Origin: Defluviitaleaceae bacterium
GTDB lineage: Bacteria > Bacillota > Clostridia > Lachnospirales > WQUN01
DNA length: 64,000 bases
Direction of reading: 5' to 3'
Assembly: GCA_009777845.1 (NCBI GenBank)
Contig: WRLD01000004.1
Location: 1 to 64,000 of the forward strand
Under the pieces are notes generated by a model that was given only the letters and a program-made list of their open reading frames with translations, was not told the DNA's origin and searched no databases. The position numbers were made by a program, and so were the translations under genes. This document shows positions 52,183 through 60,559 of the stretch, piece by piece. How positions within the stretch are numbered: position 1 is the first letter of the stretch; each line of letters starts with the position of its first letter.

Positions 52183-53181
52183 TTGGGTGATATACTTTCA
52201 CAATCCGAGATTGATGCCCTATTAAATCAGATGATGTCGGGCGGCAGTGACAGCGACCTAAACGTGCCCTCCTCCGCTTCCAAGTCAAAGGAAAAGGACT
52301 ACGATTTCGCTAATCCGTCCAAGTTTAACAGGGAACAGCTACGCACACTCGAAAATATTTTCGACAACTTCTCGCGCACGGTTTCGTCGTTCCTTACAGG
52401 CTATCTGCGTACCTCCGTGCATTTAGAGGTGCAAGCCGCCGAGGAAATAATGTACCGCGATTTCAACGTGGCTCTCACCAACCCCGTTATCCTTTCCATG
52501 GTTGAGCTTACGCCGCTAAAAGGCACGGTCGTAATCGACCTGTCGAGCAATATCGGCTACGCCATAATAGACAGAATTTTGGGCGGCCCAGGCTTTGGAA
52601 TTTCCAAAATGCGAGATTTTTCCGAGGTGGAAAAAATTCTGCTCGAACGCGCTATGTTGCAGATTTTGAGCTTCCTGCCCGAGCCGTGGGAGAGCGTTTT
52701 GCCGCTTAGGCCGCGGTTGGAAAAAATCGAAACAAATACCCAGTTTGCACAGATTATCGCGCCTACGGATAAGGTAGCGTTAGTGGTCTTGAATATCAAA
52801 ATCGGCAGTACGGAGGGCAATCTTTCGTTTTGCTTGCCGCATAGAGTGCTTGAACCGATTGTGGATAGGCTGTATACTCGTTTCTGGTACGGTCAGCGCG
52901 AGGAAGAAAACAAGGAGCTATACCGCGAACGCCTTGAAATAGAGCTAGAACGCGCAAAAGTGCCTGTATCCGTGCAGGTAGGGAAATCGTCAATAACGGT
53001 GGGCGAGTTTATAGGCTTGCAGGTAGGCGATATAATTCCGCTAGACTCGTATGTAACCGCCGATGTAGATGTTTATATAGGTACAATGCGTAAGTTCCAC
53101 GCAAAGCCTGGAACAAGCAGGGGCAAGTTTGCGGTACAAATTACAGATTTGATTGAGAGGGAGGAAACTGGAAATGGGTGA
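52183..53181 (+). CDS. fliM: Flagellar motor switch protein FliM
   Basis: The 332-residue C-ring protein. The N-terminal EIDALLNQM binds phospho-CheY; a CheC-like middle domain follows, and a C-terminal SpoA domain ends VQITDLIERE. The start is a TTG at 52183 after AGGTGAG. The stop overlaps fliY by eight bases. Confidence 0.95.
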   Translation: MGDILSQSEIDALLNQMMSGGSDSDLNVPSSASKSKEKDYDFANPSKFNREQLRTLENIFDNFSRTVSSFLTGYLRTSVHLEVQAAEEIMYRDFNVALTNPVILSMVELTPLKGTVVIDLSSNIGYAIIDRILGGPGFGISKMRDFSEVEKILLERAMLQILSFLPEPWESVLPLRPRLEKIETNTQFAQIIAPTDKVALVVLNIKIGSTEGNLSFCLPHRVLEPIVDRLYTRFWYGQREEENKELYRERLEIELERAKVPVSVQVGKSSITVGEFIGLQVGDIIPLDSYVTADVDVYIGTMRKFHAKPGTSRGKFAVQITDLIEREETGNG

Positions 53182-54367
53182 AATGCTTTCTCAAGCGGAA
53201 CTTGACGCATTGCTTGGAAATGTATTAGAGGATTTAGGCGATATGCCCTTGGGCGAGCCTGCCCCTGTTGTAGACGCGCTTTCGGCAGAGGACCAGGACG
53301 TGCTTGGCGAGGTCGGAAATATAAACATGGGTACGGCCGCAACTACGCTGTTTACGCTGTTGTCGCAAAAGGTGCTTATAACCACGCCGCGCGTTAAAAT
53401 GATGTCGTGGGCGGAGCTTGCGGCGAGCTATGACAGACCTGCGGTAGGAATACGCGTCGGGTACAAGGTCGGCTTACGCGGCTCAAACATATTGATTTTA
53501 AAAGACCGTGATGTTAAAATTATTGCGGATTTAATGATGGGCGGTACGGGCGAGGTAACAGACCCCGTGGAGCTTAACGACCTAGACATGAGTGCCATAG
53601 GCGAAGCCATGAACCAAATGGTAGGCTCGGCTTCGACCTCACTATCGTCTATGCTAAAGGAAAAGGTCGATATTGATACCCCCCACCCCTTTATCCTAGC
53701 GTTTGAAACAGGAATCTCTGCGTTGGAATCCGCGGGCTTCGCGCCTGATGAAACGATTGTAAGTATCGCGTTCCGCATGGAAATAGGCGAGCTTATCGAC
53801 AGCGAGATAATGCAGATTTACCCCTTAGATTTTGCAAAAAGCCTAGTAAAAACACTAAAACAGCATTTTACAGGGGAAGAAGAGGCCCCTCTTGCTGTAC
53901 AGCCTACTGCACCGCCGCCACCTACGGTAGCACCTCCGCCAGTAACCGCACCACCACCGCCCCCGCCTATGGCAGGACAACAAATGGAGGCACCGCCTAT
54001 GTATGCACAGCCTATGTACGCACAACCGCAAATGCACGCACCGCAGCCACCGCCAATGCCGCAAAACGTGCAAGCGGCACAGTTTATGCCCTTTGACGCT
54101 AACGAGGTGTACCAACAAAAGGAAAACATGGGCATTATCATGGACGTGCCTTTGGAAATAAGCGTTGAGCTAGGACGTACACATAAAAAAATATCCGAAA
54201 TCCTTGAGTTTTCGCCTGGGACGGTACTAGAGCTGGATAAGCTCGCAGGCGAATCCATTGACATAATCGTAAATGGCAAGTTTGTCGCTAAGGGTGATGT
54301 CGTAGTAATTGACGAGAATTTTGGTATTCGTATCACGGAAATAGTTAGCGCGGAAAAAAGATTGTAG
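53174..54367 (+). CDS. fliY: FliY: CheC-type phosphatase fused to FliN domain
   Basis: A 397-residue C-ring protein with an N-terminal GEMLSQAELDALLG motif like that of FliM. Two CheC phosphatase motifs, LGEVGNINMGTAATTL and AIGEAMNQMVGSASTSL, suggest CheY-P hydrolysis. A roughly 70-residue Pro/Gln/Met linker (APPPPTVAPPPVTAPPPPPP, then MYAQP repeats) leads to the C-terminal FliN/SpoA domain (about 315-395). ATG 53174 is preferred, with GGAAACTGGA upstream. The linker is unusually long and may add flexibility. Confidence 0.94.
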   Translation: MGEMLSQAELDALLGNVLEDLGDMPLGEPAPVVDALSAEDQDVLGEVGNINMGTAATTLFTLLSQKVLITTPRVKMMSWAELAASYDRPAVGIRVGYKVGLRGSNILILKDRDVKIIADLMMGGTGEVTDPVELNDLDMSAIGEAMNQMVGSASTSLSSMLKEKVDIDTPHPFILAFETGISALESAGFAPDETIVSIAFRMEIGELIDSEIMQIYPLDFAKSLVKTLKQHFTGEEEAPLAVQPTAPPPPTVAPPPVTAPPPPPPMAGQQMEAPPMYAQPMYAQPQMHAPQPPPMPQNVQAAQFMPFDANEVYQQKENMGIIMDVPLEISVELGRTHKKISEILEFSPGTVLELDKLAGESIDIIVNGKFVAKGDVVVIDENFGIRITEIVSAEKRL

Positions 54368-54408
54368 AGCTAGTTAAATTTAGTTAAATCGCTAAGGAGT
54401 GGAAAATT

Positions 54409-54774
54409 ATGTCCGACAAAACAATTCTTTTGGTAGATGATGCCGCATTCATGCGTATGATGCTAAAGGATATTTTGACCAAGAACGGTTATTCTGTTAT
54501 TGGTGAAGCGGAAAACGGTGTTAAGGCCATAGAAAAGTACAAGGAGCTAAACCCCGACCTAACTATTTTAGATATTACCATGCCCGAAATGGACGGAATA
54601 CAAGCCGCCAAGGGCATAAAGGCTGTGGACAGCGCGGCTTTGATTATCATGTGCTCCGCCATGGGTCAGCAGGCTATGGTTATCGAATCTATCCAAGCAG
54701 GAGCGCGCGACTTTATCGTTAAGCCGTTCCAAGCCGATAGAGTTATCGAGGCCGTAAAGAAAGTTATCGGCTAG
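54409..54774 (+). CDS. cheY: Chemotaxis response regulator CheY
   Basis: A 121-residue single receiver domain: the acidic pair in LLVDDAAFMR, phospho-acceptor Asp in LTILDITMPEMDG, Ser/Thr in IIMCSAMGQQ, and Lys in FIVKPFQ. It would bind FliM. Located between fliY and fliO as in Bacillus-type operons. AAGGAG is eight bases upstream. Confidence 0.96.
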   Translation: MSDKTILLVDDAAFMRMMLKDILTKNGYSVIGEAENGVKAIEKYKELNPDLTILDITMPEMDGIQAAKGIKAVDSAALIIMCSAMGQQAMVIESIQAGARDFIVKPFQADRVIEAVKKVIG

Positions 54775-54780
54775 GCGCGT

Positions 54781-55203
54781 TTGCCGCCGCTTGCTATGGA
54801 CAATCTTATTTTTGCTTTAAGCTCTAGCGTGGTTTTGAGCCAGTTTTGGTCGTTGCTTAGGTTTGTGGCGGCCACGGGCTTTGTTGCGTTTCTCGCTTAT
54901 TATGCCACGAGGAAAATAGCAAACGCGAACACAATCGGGCAGAAAAGCAAAAATGTTTCTGTTGTCGAAACAATTAACCTAGGCGGTCAAGCCGCTGTCA
55001 AGCTAGTAAAAGCAGGCGATAAGTATTTAGTTTTGGGCGTAACCAAGGAACGCGTTAGCTTGCTTTCAGAAATTGACAAGGAACACATTACCGAAGCGGA
55101 GGTCATAAAATTTTCCGCTTTAGATACGCCCTTTGGCAAGGTTTTTTCACGTTTTATTAAGCTACCCACGGAGAACGAAACACAGGAGAATGACGATGAG
55201 TAG
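54781..55203 (+). CDS. fliO: Flagellar biosynthesis protein FliO
   Basis: A 140-residue protein with one TM (about 12-45) and a basic cytoplasmic domain (SVVETINLGGQAAVKLVKAGDKYLVLGVTKERVSLLSEI) typical of FliO/FliZ, which helps FliP fold. The start may be TTG 54781 or ATG 54796; neither has a good ribosome binding site, so coupling to cheY is likely. Confidence 0.88.
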   Translation: MPPLAMDNLIFALSSSVVLSQFWSLLRFVAATGFVAFLAYYATRKIANANTIGQKSKNVSVVETINLGGQAAVKLVKAGDKYLVLGVTKERVSLLSEIDKEHITEAEVIKFSALDTPFGKVFSRFIKLPTENETQENDDE

Positions 55204-55993
55204 ATTCAAGAAAATGTTGCCGTTGGCATTTCTGTTCTTGGGTCTTTTTGTTGTTTTTGGCCCACAGAACGTATCGGCGGTAGGGCTTCTTAGCCCAGAC
55301 AATACTAGCCTTTTGCCTGGAATAAGCCTAGAGGTAGGAGCGACTGACGACCCGCAGAGCGTTGTCGCTACCTTGCAGGTTCTTTTTCTCATAAGCCTAA
55401 TAACCCTTGCGCCGTCGTTGCTTGTTTTGCTTACGGGCTTTACGCGCATTATTATTGTTATGGCATTTACGCGGCAAGCGACTGCGACACAGCAAATGCC
55501 GCCAAACCAAGTGCTTGTTGGCATTGCGATTTTTCTTACGCTTTTTATTATGGCACCGCAGTTTAGTGCAATCAGCCGAAACGCAATCGACCCGCTAGGC
55601 GCGGGTGAGATTGACCTGCCTACCGCAATTGCGGAAGCGTGGGAACCGATTGAGGAATTTATGACGCGTCAGCTTAGCAATTCCAGCGGACTTAATGCGG
55701 TTACCTTGTTTTCAGACCTAGCAGGGGAAACGCTCGTAATGAACGAGCCTATTCCGCCGCGCATACTTATTCCTGCGTTTATTTTAAATGAGCTGTCGAT
55801 GGCGTTTTTGATGGGCTTCATTATATATTTGCCATTTATTGTAATAGACATGGTCGTGGCAAGCGTTTTGATGTCCATGGGTATGATGATGCTTCCCCCT
55901 GCCATGATTTCCATGCCGTTTAAGGTAATGGTGTTTATTTTGTCGGGCGGCTGGGGTTTTGTTATTGAAAATATGTTAAAGACGTTTCAGTAG
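55196..55993 (+). CDS. fliP: Flagellar export gate protein FliP
   Basis: A 265-residue export-gate protein with a signal peptide-like start (LPLAFLFLGLFVVFG) and four TM helices. The family signatures RIIIVMAFTRQATATQQMPPNQVL and AFLMGFIIYLPFIVIDMVVASVLMSMGM are clear. ATG 55196 with CAGGAG is preferred; a longer frame begins 21 codons upstream inside fliO. It is the last flagellar gene here: fliQ, fliR, flhB and flhA, which usually follow, are absent. Confidence 0.95.
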   Translation: MSRFKKMLPLAFLFLGLFVVFGPQNVSAVGLLSPDNTSLLPGISLEVGATDDPQSVVATLQVLFLISLITLAPSLLVLLTGFTRIIIVMAFTRQATATQQMPPNQVLVGIAIFLTLFIMAPQFSAISRNAIDPLGAGEIDLPTAIAEAWEPIEEFMTRQLSNSSGLNAVTLFSDLAGETLVMNEPIPPRILIPAFILNELSMAFLMGFIIYLPFIVIDMVVASVLMSMGMMMLPPAMISMPFKVMVFILSGGWGFVIENMLKTFQ

Positions 55994-56022
55994 TTGACTA
56001 AAACACGCCGCATGTTTATAAT
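55994..56022 (+). promoter_or_regulatory. Sigma-A promoter of rpmH-rnpA
   Basis: TTGACT (55994-55999, overlapping the end of fliP) and TATAAT (56017-56022) with 17 bases between. It is a near-consensus promoter 74 bases before rpmH, as expected for this strongly expressed operon. Confidence 0.82.
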
Positions 56023-56095
56023 AGTTTGCGTTGTTATAGTGAGCCAACGTAATTAGACTAGCTCACTAGAATTTTGTTCCGATTGAGGTGACAGC

Positions 56096-56230
56096 ATGAA
56101 AAGAACGTATCAGCCTAAGAAAAGACAGCGTAGCAAGGAACACGGCTTCCGTAAGCGTATGAGTACGACTAACGGCCGCAAGGTGCTTCAAAGACGACGC
56201 AAAAAAGGCAGAGCAGCACTAAGTGCGTAG
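56096..56230 (+). CDS. rpmH: Ribosomal protein L34
   Basis: A 44-residue protein, [20 protein letters not shown] then [23 protein letters not shown], complete and typical. GAGGTGA precedes the ATG. It overlaps rnpA by eight bases. In most bacteria dnaA lies divergently upstream; here fliP does. Confidence 0.97.
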   Translation: MKRTYQPKKRQRSKEHGFRKRMSTTNGRKVLQRRRKKGRAALSA

Positions 56231-56597
56231 AGGTTGCTTGCAACCCCTACGTCCGCTTGTTTCTATACGGAAACGTGCGGACTTCAAGTGCGTTTACAGC
56301 TCGGGGAAAAGCGCGGCAAACAGGCTTTTTGTTGCTTATGCCGCGGCTAACGGTCTGCCGCACAACAGGCTCGGCATTTCTATAAGTAAAAAGGTCGGCT
56401 GTGCCGTGGTACGCAATAGGATAAGACGCTTAATAAAAGAGAGCCTGCGGCTTAATACAAGCCTTTCTGGCGGCTCGGATATTGTCATTATTGCGCGTAT
56501 GCCTGCGGCAACGCTTCCGCGTGAGGGTTCGTTTGCACAAGTAGACGAGCTGCTTTCGCAATTGTTTAGACGGCTAAAATTACAGGACAAGCCATGA
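56223..56597 (+). CDS. rnpA: Ribonuclease P protein component
   Basis: A 124-residue basic protein that assists RNase P RNA in tRNA 5' processing. Motif: [19 protein letters not shown], then [26 protein letters not shown]. It starts with GTG 56223 inside the end of rpmH. Confidence 0.94.
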   Translation: MRRGCLQPLRPLVSIRKRADFKCVYSSGKSAANRLFVAYAAANGLPHNRLGISISKKVGCAVVRNRIRRLIKESLRLNTSLSGGSDIVIIARMPAATLPREGSFAQVDELLSQLFRRLKLQDKP

Positions 56598-56803
56598 AAA
56601 AAATTCTACTCGCGGTTTTAAGATTTTACAAGCGAAGCATTTCGCCCTTTTTGGGGCAGAGATGCAGGTTTTTTCCGTCCTGCTCGGAGTATATGTACGA
56701 GGCCGTAGAGCGGTATGGCGCGGTGCGTGGTTTTTGGCTTGGTGTCAAGCGGCTTGTGCGTTGTCAGCCGTTTTGTAAGGGCGGGTATGACCCCGTACCA
56801 TAA
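56594..56803 (+). CDS. yidD: Membrane protein insertion efficiency factor YidD
   Basis: A 69-residue protein with the three-Cys YidD pattern ([11 protein letters not shown], then [17 protein letters not shown]) and an amphipathic N-terminus. It lies between rnpA and yidC, as usual. Overlaps rnpA by four bases. Confidence 0.95.
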   Translation: MKKILLAVLRFYKRSISPFLGQRCRFFPSCSEYMYEAVERYGAVRGFWLGVKRLVRCQPFCKGGYDPVP

Positions 56804-56906
56804 GAAGCTATGAACACAGCTTCTATATAGAGAGTGTGTTTTACCCTTGATTGACTTGTTTGTTTCTCTCACGGCACGGCGGGTGGAATCTGCGCCTGGG
56901 GCTATA

Positions 56907-58043
56907 ATGGGGCCGATTGCCCAGCTTTTTGGCTACATTATCAATTTTTTGTTCAATATCGTTTACTTTCTCGGCCCTGCCAATTCCTTGGGTATTGCCA
57001 TTGTTTTAATGACAATAATTTTCCATTTCTTGGTGCTTCCGCTTCACCTAAAGTCGCAAAAGTCTATGCTCAAAATGCGGGAGCTAAAGCCCGAGCTAGA
57101 CAAAATCAAAGAAAAATACGCAAAATACGGCAAAGACCCCGAAATGATGAAAAAATCACAGCAGGAGCAAAGCGCGCTTTTGGCAAAGCACGGCGCGAAT
57201 CCGCTGTCTGGCTGTCTGCCTATTCTTATTCAAATGCCGCTGTTTATCGGGCTAAATATCGTAATGCGGCAGGCGGCGTTGTACATCACGGCTCTGCGTG
57301 ATTTGTATACTGAGCTGGCGGAAAAGCTCTTGGAAATTCCTAGCTTGCTTGGCGTTCACGGCGAACGCGGAATACTCTGGAAGCTCGCAGAGGGCGAAAT
57401 TGGCGAACGCATTATTCCGCTAGAAATGTCCGTACAGTCAGAGGCGTTTCGGGCGTTTCAACATCAGCATGTGCTTGCCAACGGTATGGAAATCGAGCCG
57501 TTTCGCGAGGCACTTACGCAATATGCAGGCGATGTGGTAGTCCTCGACCTGCCCGAGCATTTGGCGCGTGTGATTAACCGCTTTAACCCTGCCGACTGGG
57601 AAATGGTTTACGAACAAATTCCCGCCGAATCACTGGGCTTAATACAGGGCTTGGTAGAAAATCTCACACAAATTCAAACATTTTTAGGCATAAGCATTGT
57701 CGTGCCAAGCGGTTGGGCGTTGCCAGGGATTCTAATTCCCATAATTACAGGCGTGTCTATGTTTATATCGTCGTGGCTTATGCAGCAAAAAACATACGAC
57801 CCCAACGCCGACGAGCGCACCGTAATGACACAGAAAATGACACTTTTTGTAATGCCTGTTATGATGGCGTTTTTTACGGTACAAATGGTCGCGGCGGTAG
57901 GTGTTTTCTGGACGACAGGTCAGCTTTTCCGAATTACGCAAGACCTGCTTGCCCTCAAAAAAAGCGGTACGCCCCTGCAATTGCCATTCGCCAAGCCGCC
58001 GCCTGAAGTTGTTGACATTGTGACCTCAAAGAAGAAAAAATAA
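56907..58043 (+). CDS. yidC: YidC/Oxa1-family membrane insertase (SpoIIIJ-type)
   Basis: A 378-residue insertase for membrane proteins. TM1 is near IINFLFNIVYFLGPANS; conserved features are LHLKSQKSMLKMRELKPELDKIKEKY, NPLSGCLPILIQMPLFIGLN and the C-terminal TMs with MQQKTYDPN... and ATGQLFRITQD-like GVFWTTGQLFRI. A roughly 130-residue loop between TM2 and TM3 (about 130-260) is an insertion relative to the Bacillus forms. ATG 56907 is preferred; an upstream TTG at 56847 has no ribosome binding site. Confidence 0.92.
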   Translation: MGPIAQLFGYIINFLFNIVYFLGPANSLGIAIVLMTIIFHFLVLPLHLKSQKSMLKMRELKPELDKIKEKYAKYGKDPEMMKKSQQEQSALLAKHGANPLSGCLPILIQMPLFIGLNIVMRQAALYITALRDLYTELAEKLLEIPSLLGVHGERGILWKLAEGEIGERIIPLEMSVQSEAFRAFQHQHVLANGMEIEPFREALTQYAGDVVVLDLPEHLARVINRFNPADWEMVYEQIPAESLGLIQGLVENLTQIQTFLGISIVVPSGWALPGILIPIITGVSMFISSWLMQQKTYDPNADERTVMTQKMTLFVMPVMMAFFTVQMVAAVGVFWTTGQLFRITQDLLALKKSGTPLQLPFAKPPPEVVDIVTSKKKK

Positions 58044-58054
58044 GGAGTTGGATT

Positions 58055-58675
58055 TTGATGAACATTATCGAAAAAACAGCAGAAACAGTTGAACTAGCCA
58101 TTGCGGACGCGTTAAGGGCAATGGGCGTTACCGAGGACAAGGTAAATGTTACTGTACTTGAACAAGGCGCGAAGGGCGGATTCCTTGGCTTGGGCAAGCG
58201 TGCCGCAAGGGTTCGCGTGGAGCTAAAGCCCGACCCCGTCGAGGCTGTAAAAAACTTCCTACGCGAGGTTACGCTGTCCATGGGGCTTAGCGTAAACATA
58301 GAAACACACCAAAAGGACAAATATTTGTACGTAAATTTGACTGGCGAAAGCATGGGTATTTTAATCGGAAAACGCGGTCAAACCCTAGATTCGTTGCAGT
58401 ATATAACCAATCTTGCCGTAGGACGGCACGGCGATTTGCAAATGAGCGTGGTTATTGACACCGAAAACTATCGCCGCCGCCGCCGCGATACGCTAGAGTC
58501 GCTCTCGCGTACAATCGCAAGAAAGGTAAAGGACACGCGCCAATCCGTGAAGCTAGAGCCTATGACGCGCTTTGAGCGGCACGTAATTCACACAATGCTG
58601 CAAAATGACAGATATGTACGCACATCTAGCGAGGGCAACGAGCCTTACAGGTACGTAACAGTATCCCCCAAATAA
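58055..58675 (+). CDS. jag: RNA-binding protein KhpB/Jag
   Basis: A 206-residue protein with an N-terminal Jag domain (1-50), a KH domain (about 75-145, ESMGILIGKRGQTLDSLQYI) and an R3H domain (about 150-206, LEPMTRFERHVIHTMLQ). It partners KhpA in controlling cell elongation in Firmicutes. AAGGAGTTGG precedes the start. Located between yidC and mnmE, as expected. Confidence 0.95.
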   Translation: MMNIIEKTAETVELAIADALRAMGVTEDKVNVTVLEQGAKGGFLGLGKRAARVRVELKPDPVEAVKNFLREVTLSMGLSVNIETHQKDKYLYVNLTGESMGILIGKRGQTLDSLQYITNLAVGRHGDLQMSVVIDTENYRRRRRDTLESLSRTIARKVKDTRQSVKLEPMTRFERHVIHTMLQNDRYVRTSSEGNEPYRYVTVSPK

Positions 58676-58683
58676 GGCAATCG

Positions 58684-60117
58684 TTGGAAATGTCTTTTAA
58701 CGAGCGAGATGTAATAGCCGCAATAGCCTCCGCCCACGGGCAGGGGGCTATTGGCGTTATACGGCTGTCTGGCGACGGCGTTTTGGGGGTAATCGAGAAG
58801 GTTTTCCGCCCGAGAGCGAGCTTTGAGAGCCATAGAATGTATTATGGGAAAATATTCTCGGCTTCGCATGAGGTCATAGACGAGGTCATGCTGTGCTACA
58901 TGCAATCGCCGCGCTCCTTTACATGCGAGAACAGCGTAGAAATTTATGCGCATGGCGGAGTGTTTGTTCTTGGCGAGGTGTTGCGGGCGGTTTTGGAAAA
59001 CGGCGCGAGATTAGCGGAGCCTGGCGAATTTACCAAGCGCGCGTTCTTGAACGGCAGGCTAAACCTTTCCCAAGCGGAAGCGGTAATGGACTTAATCGGC
59101 GCGAAAAGCGGCGCGGCGCGGCGCGCGGCGTTGCGGCAGCTTGGCGGAGGCTTGTCCGTACGCATTGAGAAGCTACGCGACAAAATTTTGACATGGCTGG
59201 CGCATATCGAGCTTAGCATCGACTACCCCGAACACGAGGACGAGGCGCGTAACGCAAGCGAAATTCTAAGCGAGGGCGGCGAGGTAATCGCGAGCTTGAA
59301 AAAGCTAGCCGAAACCGCAAGCATAGGGCGCGTAATCCGCGAGGGGGTACGCACGGCGATTATCGGGCGGCCGAACGTAGGAAAATCCACCCTGCTTAAC
59401 GCGATTTTGCACGAAAACCGCGCAATCGTCCACGAAACGGCGGGAACGACACGCGATGTGCTTACCGAGCAGGTACGCATGGGCGATGTGCCGCTTGTGA
59501 TTATGGACACTGCGGGGCTACGCGAAACAAGCGACCCAATCGAAAAAATCGGCATAGAAAAGACCCACGAATCCGCCGCTGACGCGGAGTTGATTTTGTA
59601 TGTGGTGGACAGCACGCAGGGCTTTGCGGAGGAAGATAGGGAGATTTTGGAGCGGTATGGGGGTCGGGAGGTTATTGTTTTGATGAATAAGTCCGACCTA
59701 GGGGCGTTGCCCCTTTTCCCCGATTGTTCTGTGGTGGGAATGTCGCCTCGAAGCCTTGACGGCGTTCCAAAATGTGGAAATGGGGCGTTGCCCCTTCCCT
59801 CCGACCACATCTCCATTTCCGCAAAAACAGGCGATGGCTTAGAACGCCTTTACGCACTTATTCACCAGAAATTTCTTTCTGGGTGCGGCACTGGCGGCGA
59901 AACGGATATTATCACGAGGGAGCGGCACAGGATTTTGCTTGCACAAACGCTAACGCACGTAGAAAACGCCATGCGGCAGCTAGGCGACGGTGTTCCCGAG
60001 GATTTAGTTTCTATTTCGTTGCGTTCTGCTTATCTCGCGCTAGGCGAAATTTTGGGCGTGGAAATAGGTGACGATATTGTGGACAGAATTTTTGAGGAGT
60101 TTTGTTTAGGGAAGTAG
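58684..60117 (+). CDS. mnmE: tRNA U34 modification GTPase MnmE with repeat-derived insertion
   Basis: A 477-residue GTPase that with MnmG modifies wobble U34. The N-terminal folate-binding domain is intact. The G domain has GRPNVGKSTLLN, TTRD, DTAGLRET and NKSDL, then after an extra stretch SAKTGDG; the C-terminal CxGK motif is present (FCLGK). Between NKSDL and SAK lie about 40 residues instead of about 20; they include two copies of GALPL and PRSLDGVPKCGN encoded by the dispersed GC-rich repeat (59701-59810). The start may be TTG 58684 or ATG 58690. mnmG does not follow. Confidence 0.93.
   Translation: MEMSFNERDVIAAIASAHGQGAIGVIRLSGDGVLGVIEKVFRPRASFESHRMYYGKIFSASHEVIDEVMLCYMQSPRSFTCENSVEIYAHGGVFVLGEVLRAVLENGARLAEPGEFTKRAFLNGRLNLSQAEAVMDLIGAKSGAARRAALRQLGGGLSVRIEKLRDKILTWLAHIELSIDYPEHEDEARNASEILSEGGEVIASLKKLAETASIGRVIREGVRTAIIGRPNVGKSTLLNAILHENRAIVHETAGTTRDVLTEQVRMGDVPLVIMDTAGLRETSDPIEKIGIEKTHESAADAELILYVVDSTQGFAEEDREILERYGGREVIVLMNKSDLGALPLFPDCSVVGMSPRSLDGVPKCGNGALPLPSDHISISAKTGDGLERLYALIHQKFLSGCGTGGETDIITRERHRILLAQTLTHVENAMRQLGDGVPEDLVSISLRSAYLALGEILGVEIGDDIVDRIFEEFCLGK
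59701..59810 (+). repeat. GC-rich repeat inserted in frame inside mnmE
   Basis: Two GGGGCGTTGCCCCTT cores (59701 and 59782) frame the block GGTGGGAATGTCGCCTCGAAGCCTTGACGGC, seen also at 60875-60900. The intergenic relatives lie at 9784, 49368, 60834 and 62198. The insertion keeps the reading frame and has no stop. Confidence 0.82.
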
Positions 60118-60166
60118 GGCAACCTCCGAAAATCTCATTCGGGCAGTTGTGCCACGATTTTGCCCT
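60116..60166 (+). terminator. Candidate hairpin terminator after mnmE
   Basis: AGGGCAA (60116-60122) pairs with TTGCCCT (60160-60166), with an inner CCGAA/TTCGG hairpin (60126-60142). The downstream T-tract (TTACTTTTTAG) is weak, so termination may be partial. Confidence 0.4.
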
Positions 60167-60206
60167 TAGTTACTTTTTAGACACTATACCACATTTAAGT
60201 GCGTAC

Positions 60207-60235
60207 TTGCGAATAGGTTCTTTTGTTTTTATAAT
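60207..60235 (+). promoter_or_regulatory. Sigma-A promoter of the metallothionein-like gene
   Basis: TTGCGA (60207-60212), 17 bases, TATAAT (60230-60235), then AGGAGGTG seven bases before the ATG at 60274. The promoter serves a very small gene of its own. Confidence 0.72.
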
Positions 60236-60273
60236 CAGATAGAACATAAAAACCTATACAGGAGGTGAATAAC

Positions 60274-60396
60274 ATGCTCCAAGACGGTAGCTGCACTAAC
60301 CCACACTGCAAATGTCCAAACTGTAAATGCGGAGACAATTGCCAATGCAAGCCAGGCGTACCCTGCCCCTGCGGCTGTAGCTGTCACGAGGAATAG
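60274..60396 (+). CDS. Metallothionein-like Cys-rich peptide (40 aa)
   Basis: A 40-residue peptide with 11 cysteines and few hydrophobic residues. The Cys arrangement is CxC-rich: HCKCPNCKCGDNCQC, then CPCGCSC and a terminal HEE. CxC and CxxC spacing with two His residues is a classic metal-thiolate pattern, so it probably binds Zn, Cd, Cu or Ag. It has its own promoter, AGGAGGTG and terminator, so translation is very likely. It resembles bacterial metallothionein-like peptides in style, but no exact family is recognised. A role as a bacteriocin-like peptide is less likely, because no leader or transporter is present. Confidence 0.75.
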   Translation: MLQDGSCTNPHCKCPNCKCGDNCQCKPGVPCPCGCSCHEE

Positions 60397-60416
60397 GACG
60401 CGTCCCACGCCAATTT

Positions 60417-60476
60417 AAAAGCCCCCAAAACCGCGGAATACTAATTTTGCGTTTTTTGCGGGCTTTTTCAGTTTTT
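60417..60476 (+). terminator. Rho-independent terminator of the metallothionein-like gene
   Basis: AAAAGCCC (60417-60424) pairs with GGGCTTTT (60460-60467); CAAAA/TTTTG extend the stem after a C-C mismatch. TTCAGTTTTT follows. Confidence 0.72.
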
Positions 60477-60559
60477 ATCCGAGCATGTCTTTGTCATACA
60501 ACCACGCCCCCTTTCATATATATAATTTAACGCTATATATTTATAAAGGAGGGCCATTC

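Noticed and set aside
55994..56095. Replication origin next to rpmH
   Set aside because: No cluster of DnaA-box-like TTATCCACA sequences, no AT-rich unwinding region and no dnaA; a promoter explains the bases.
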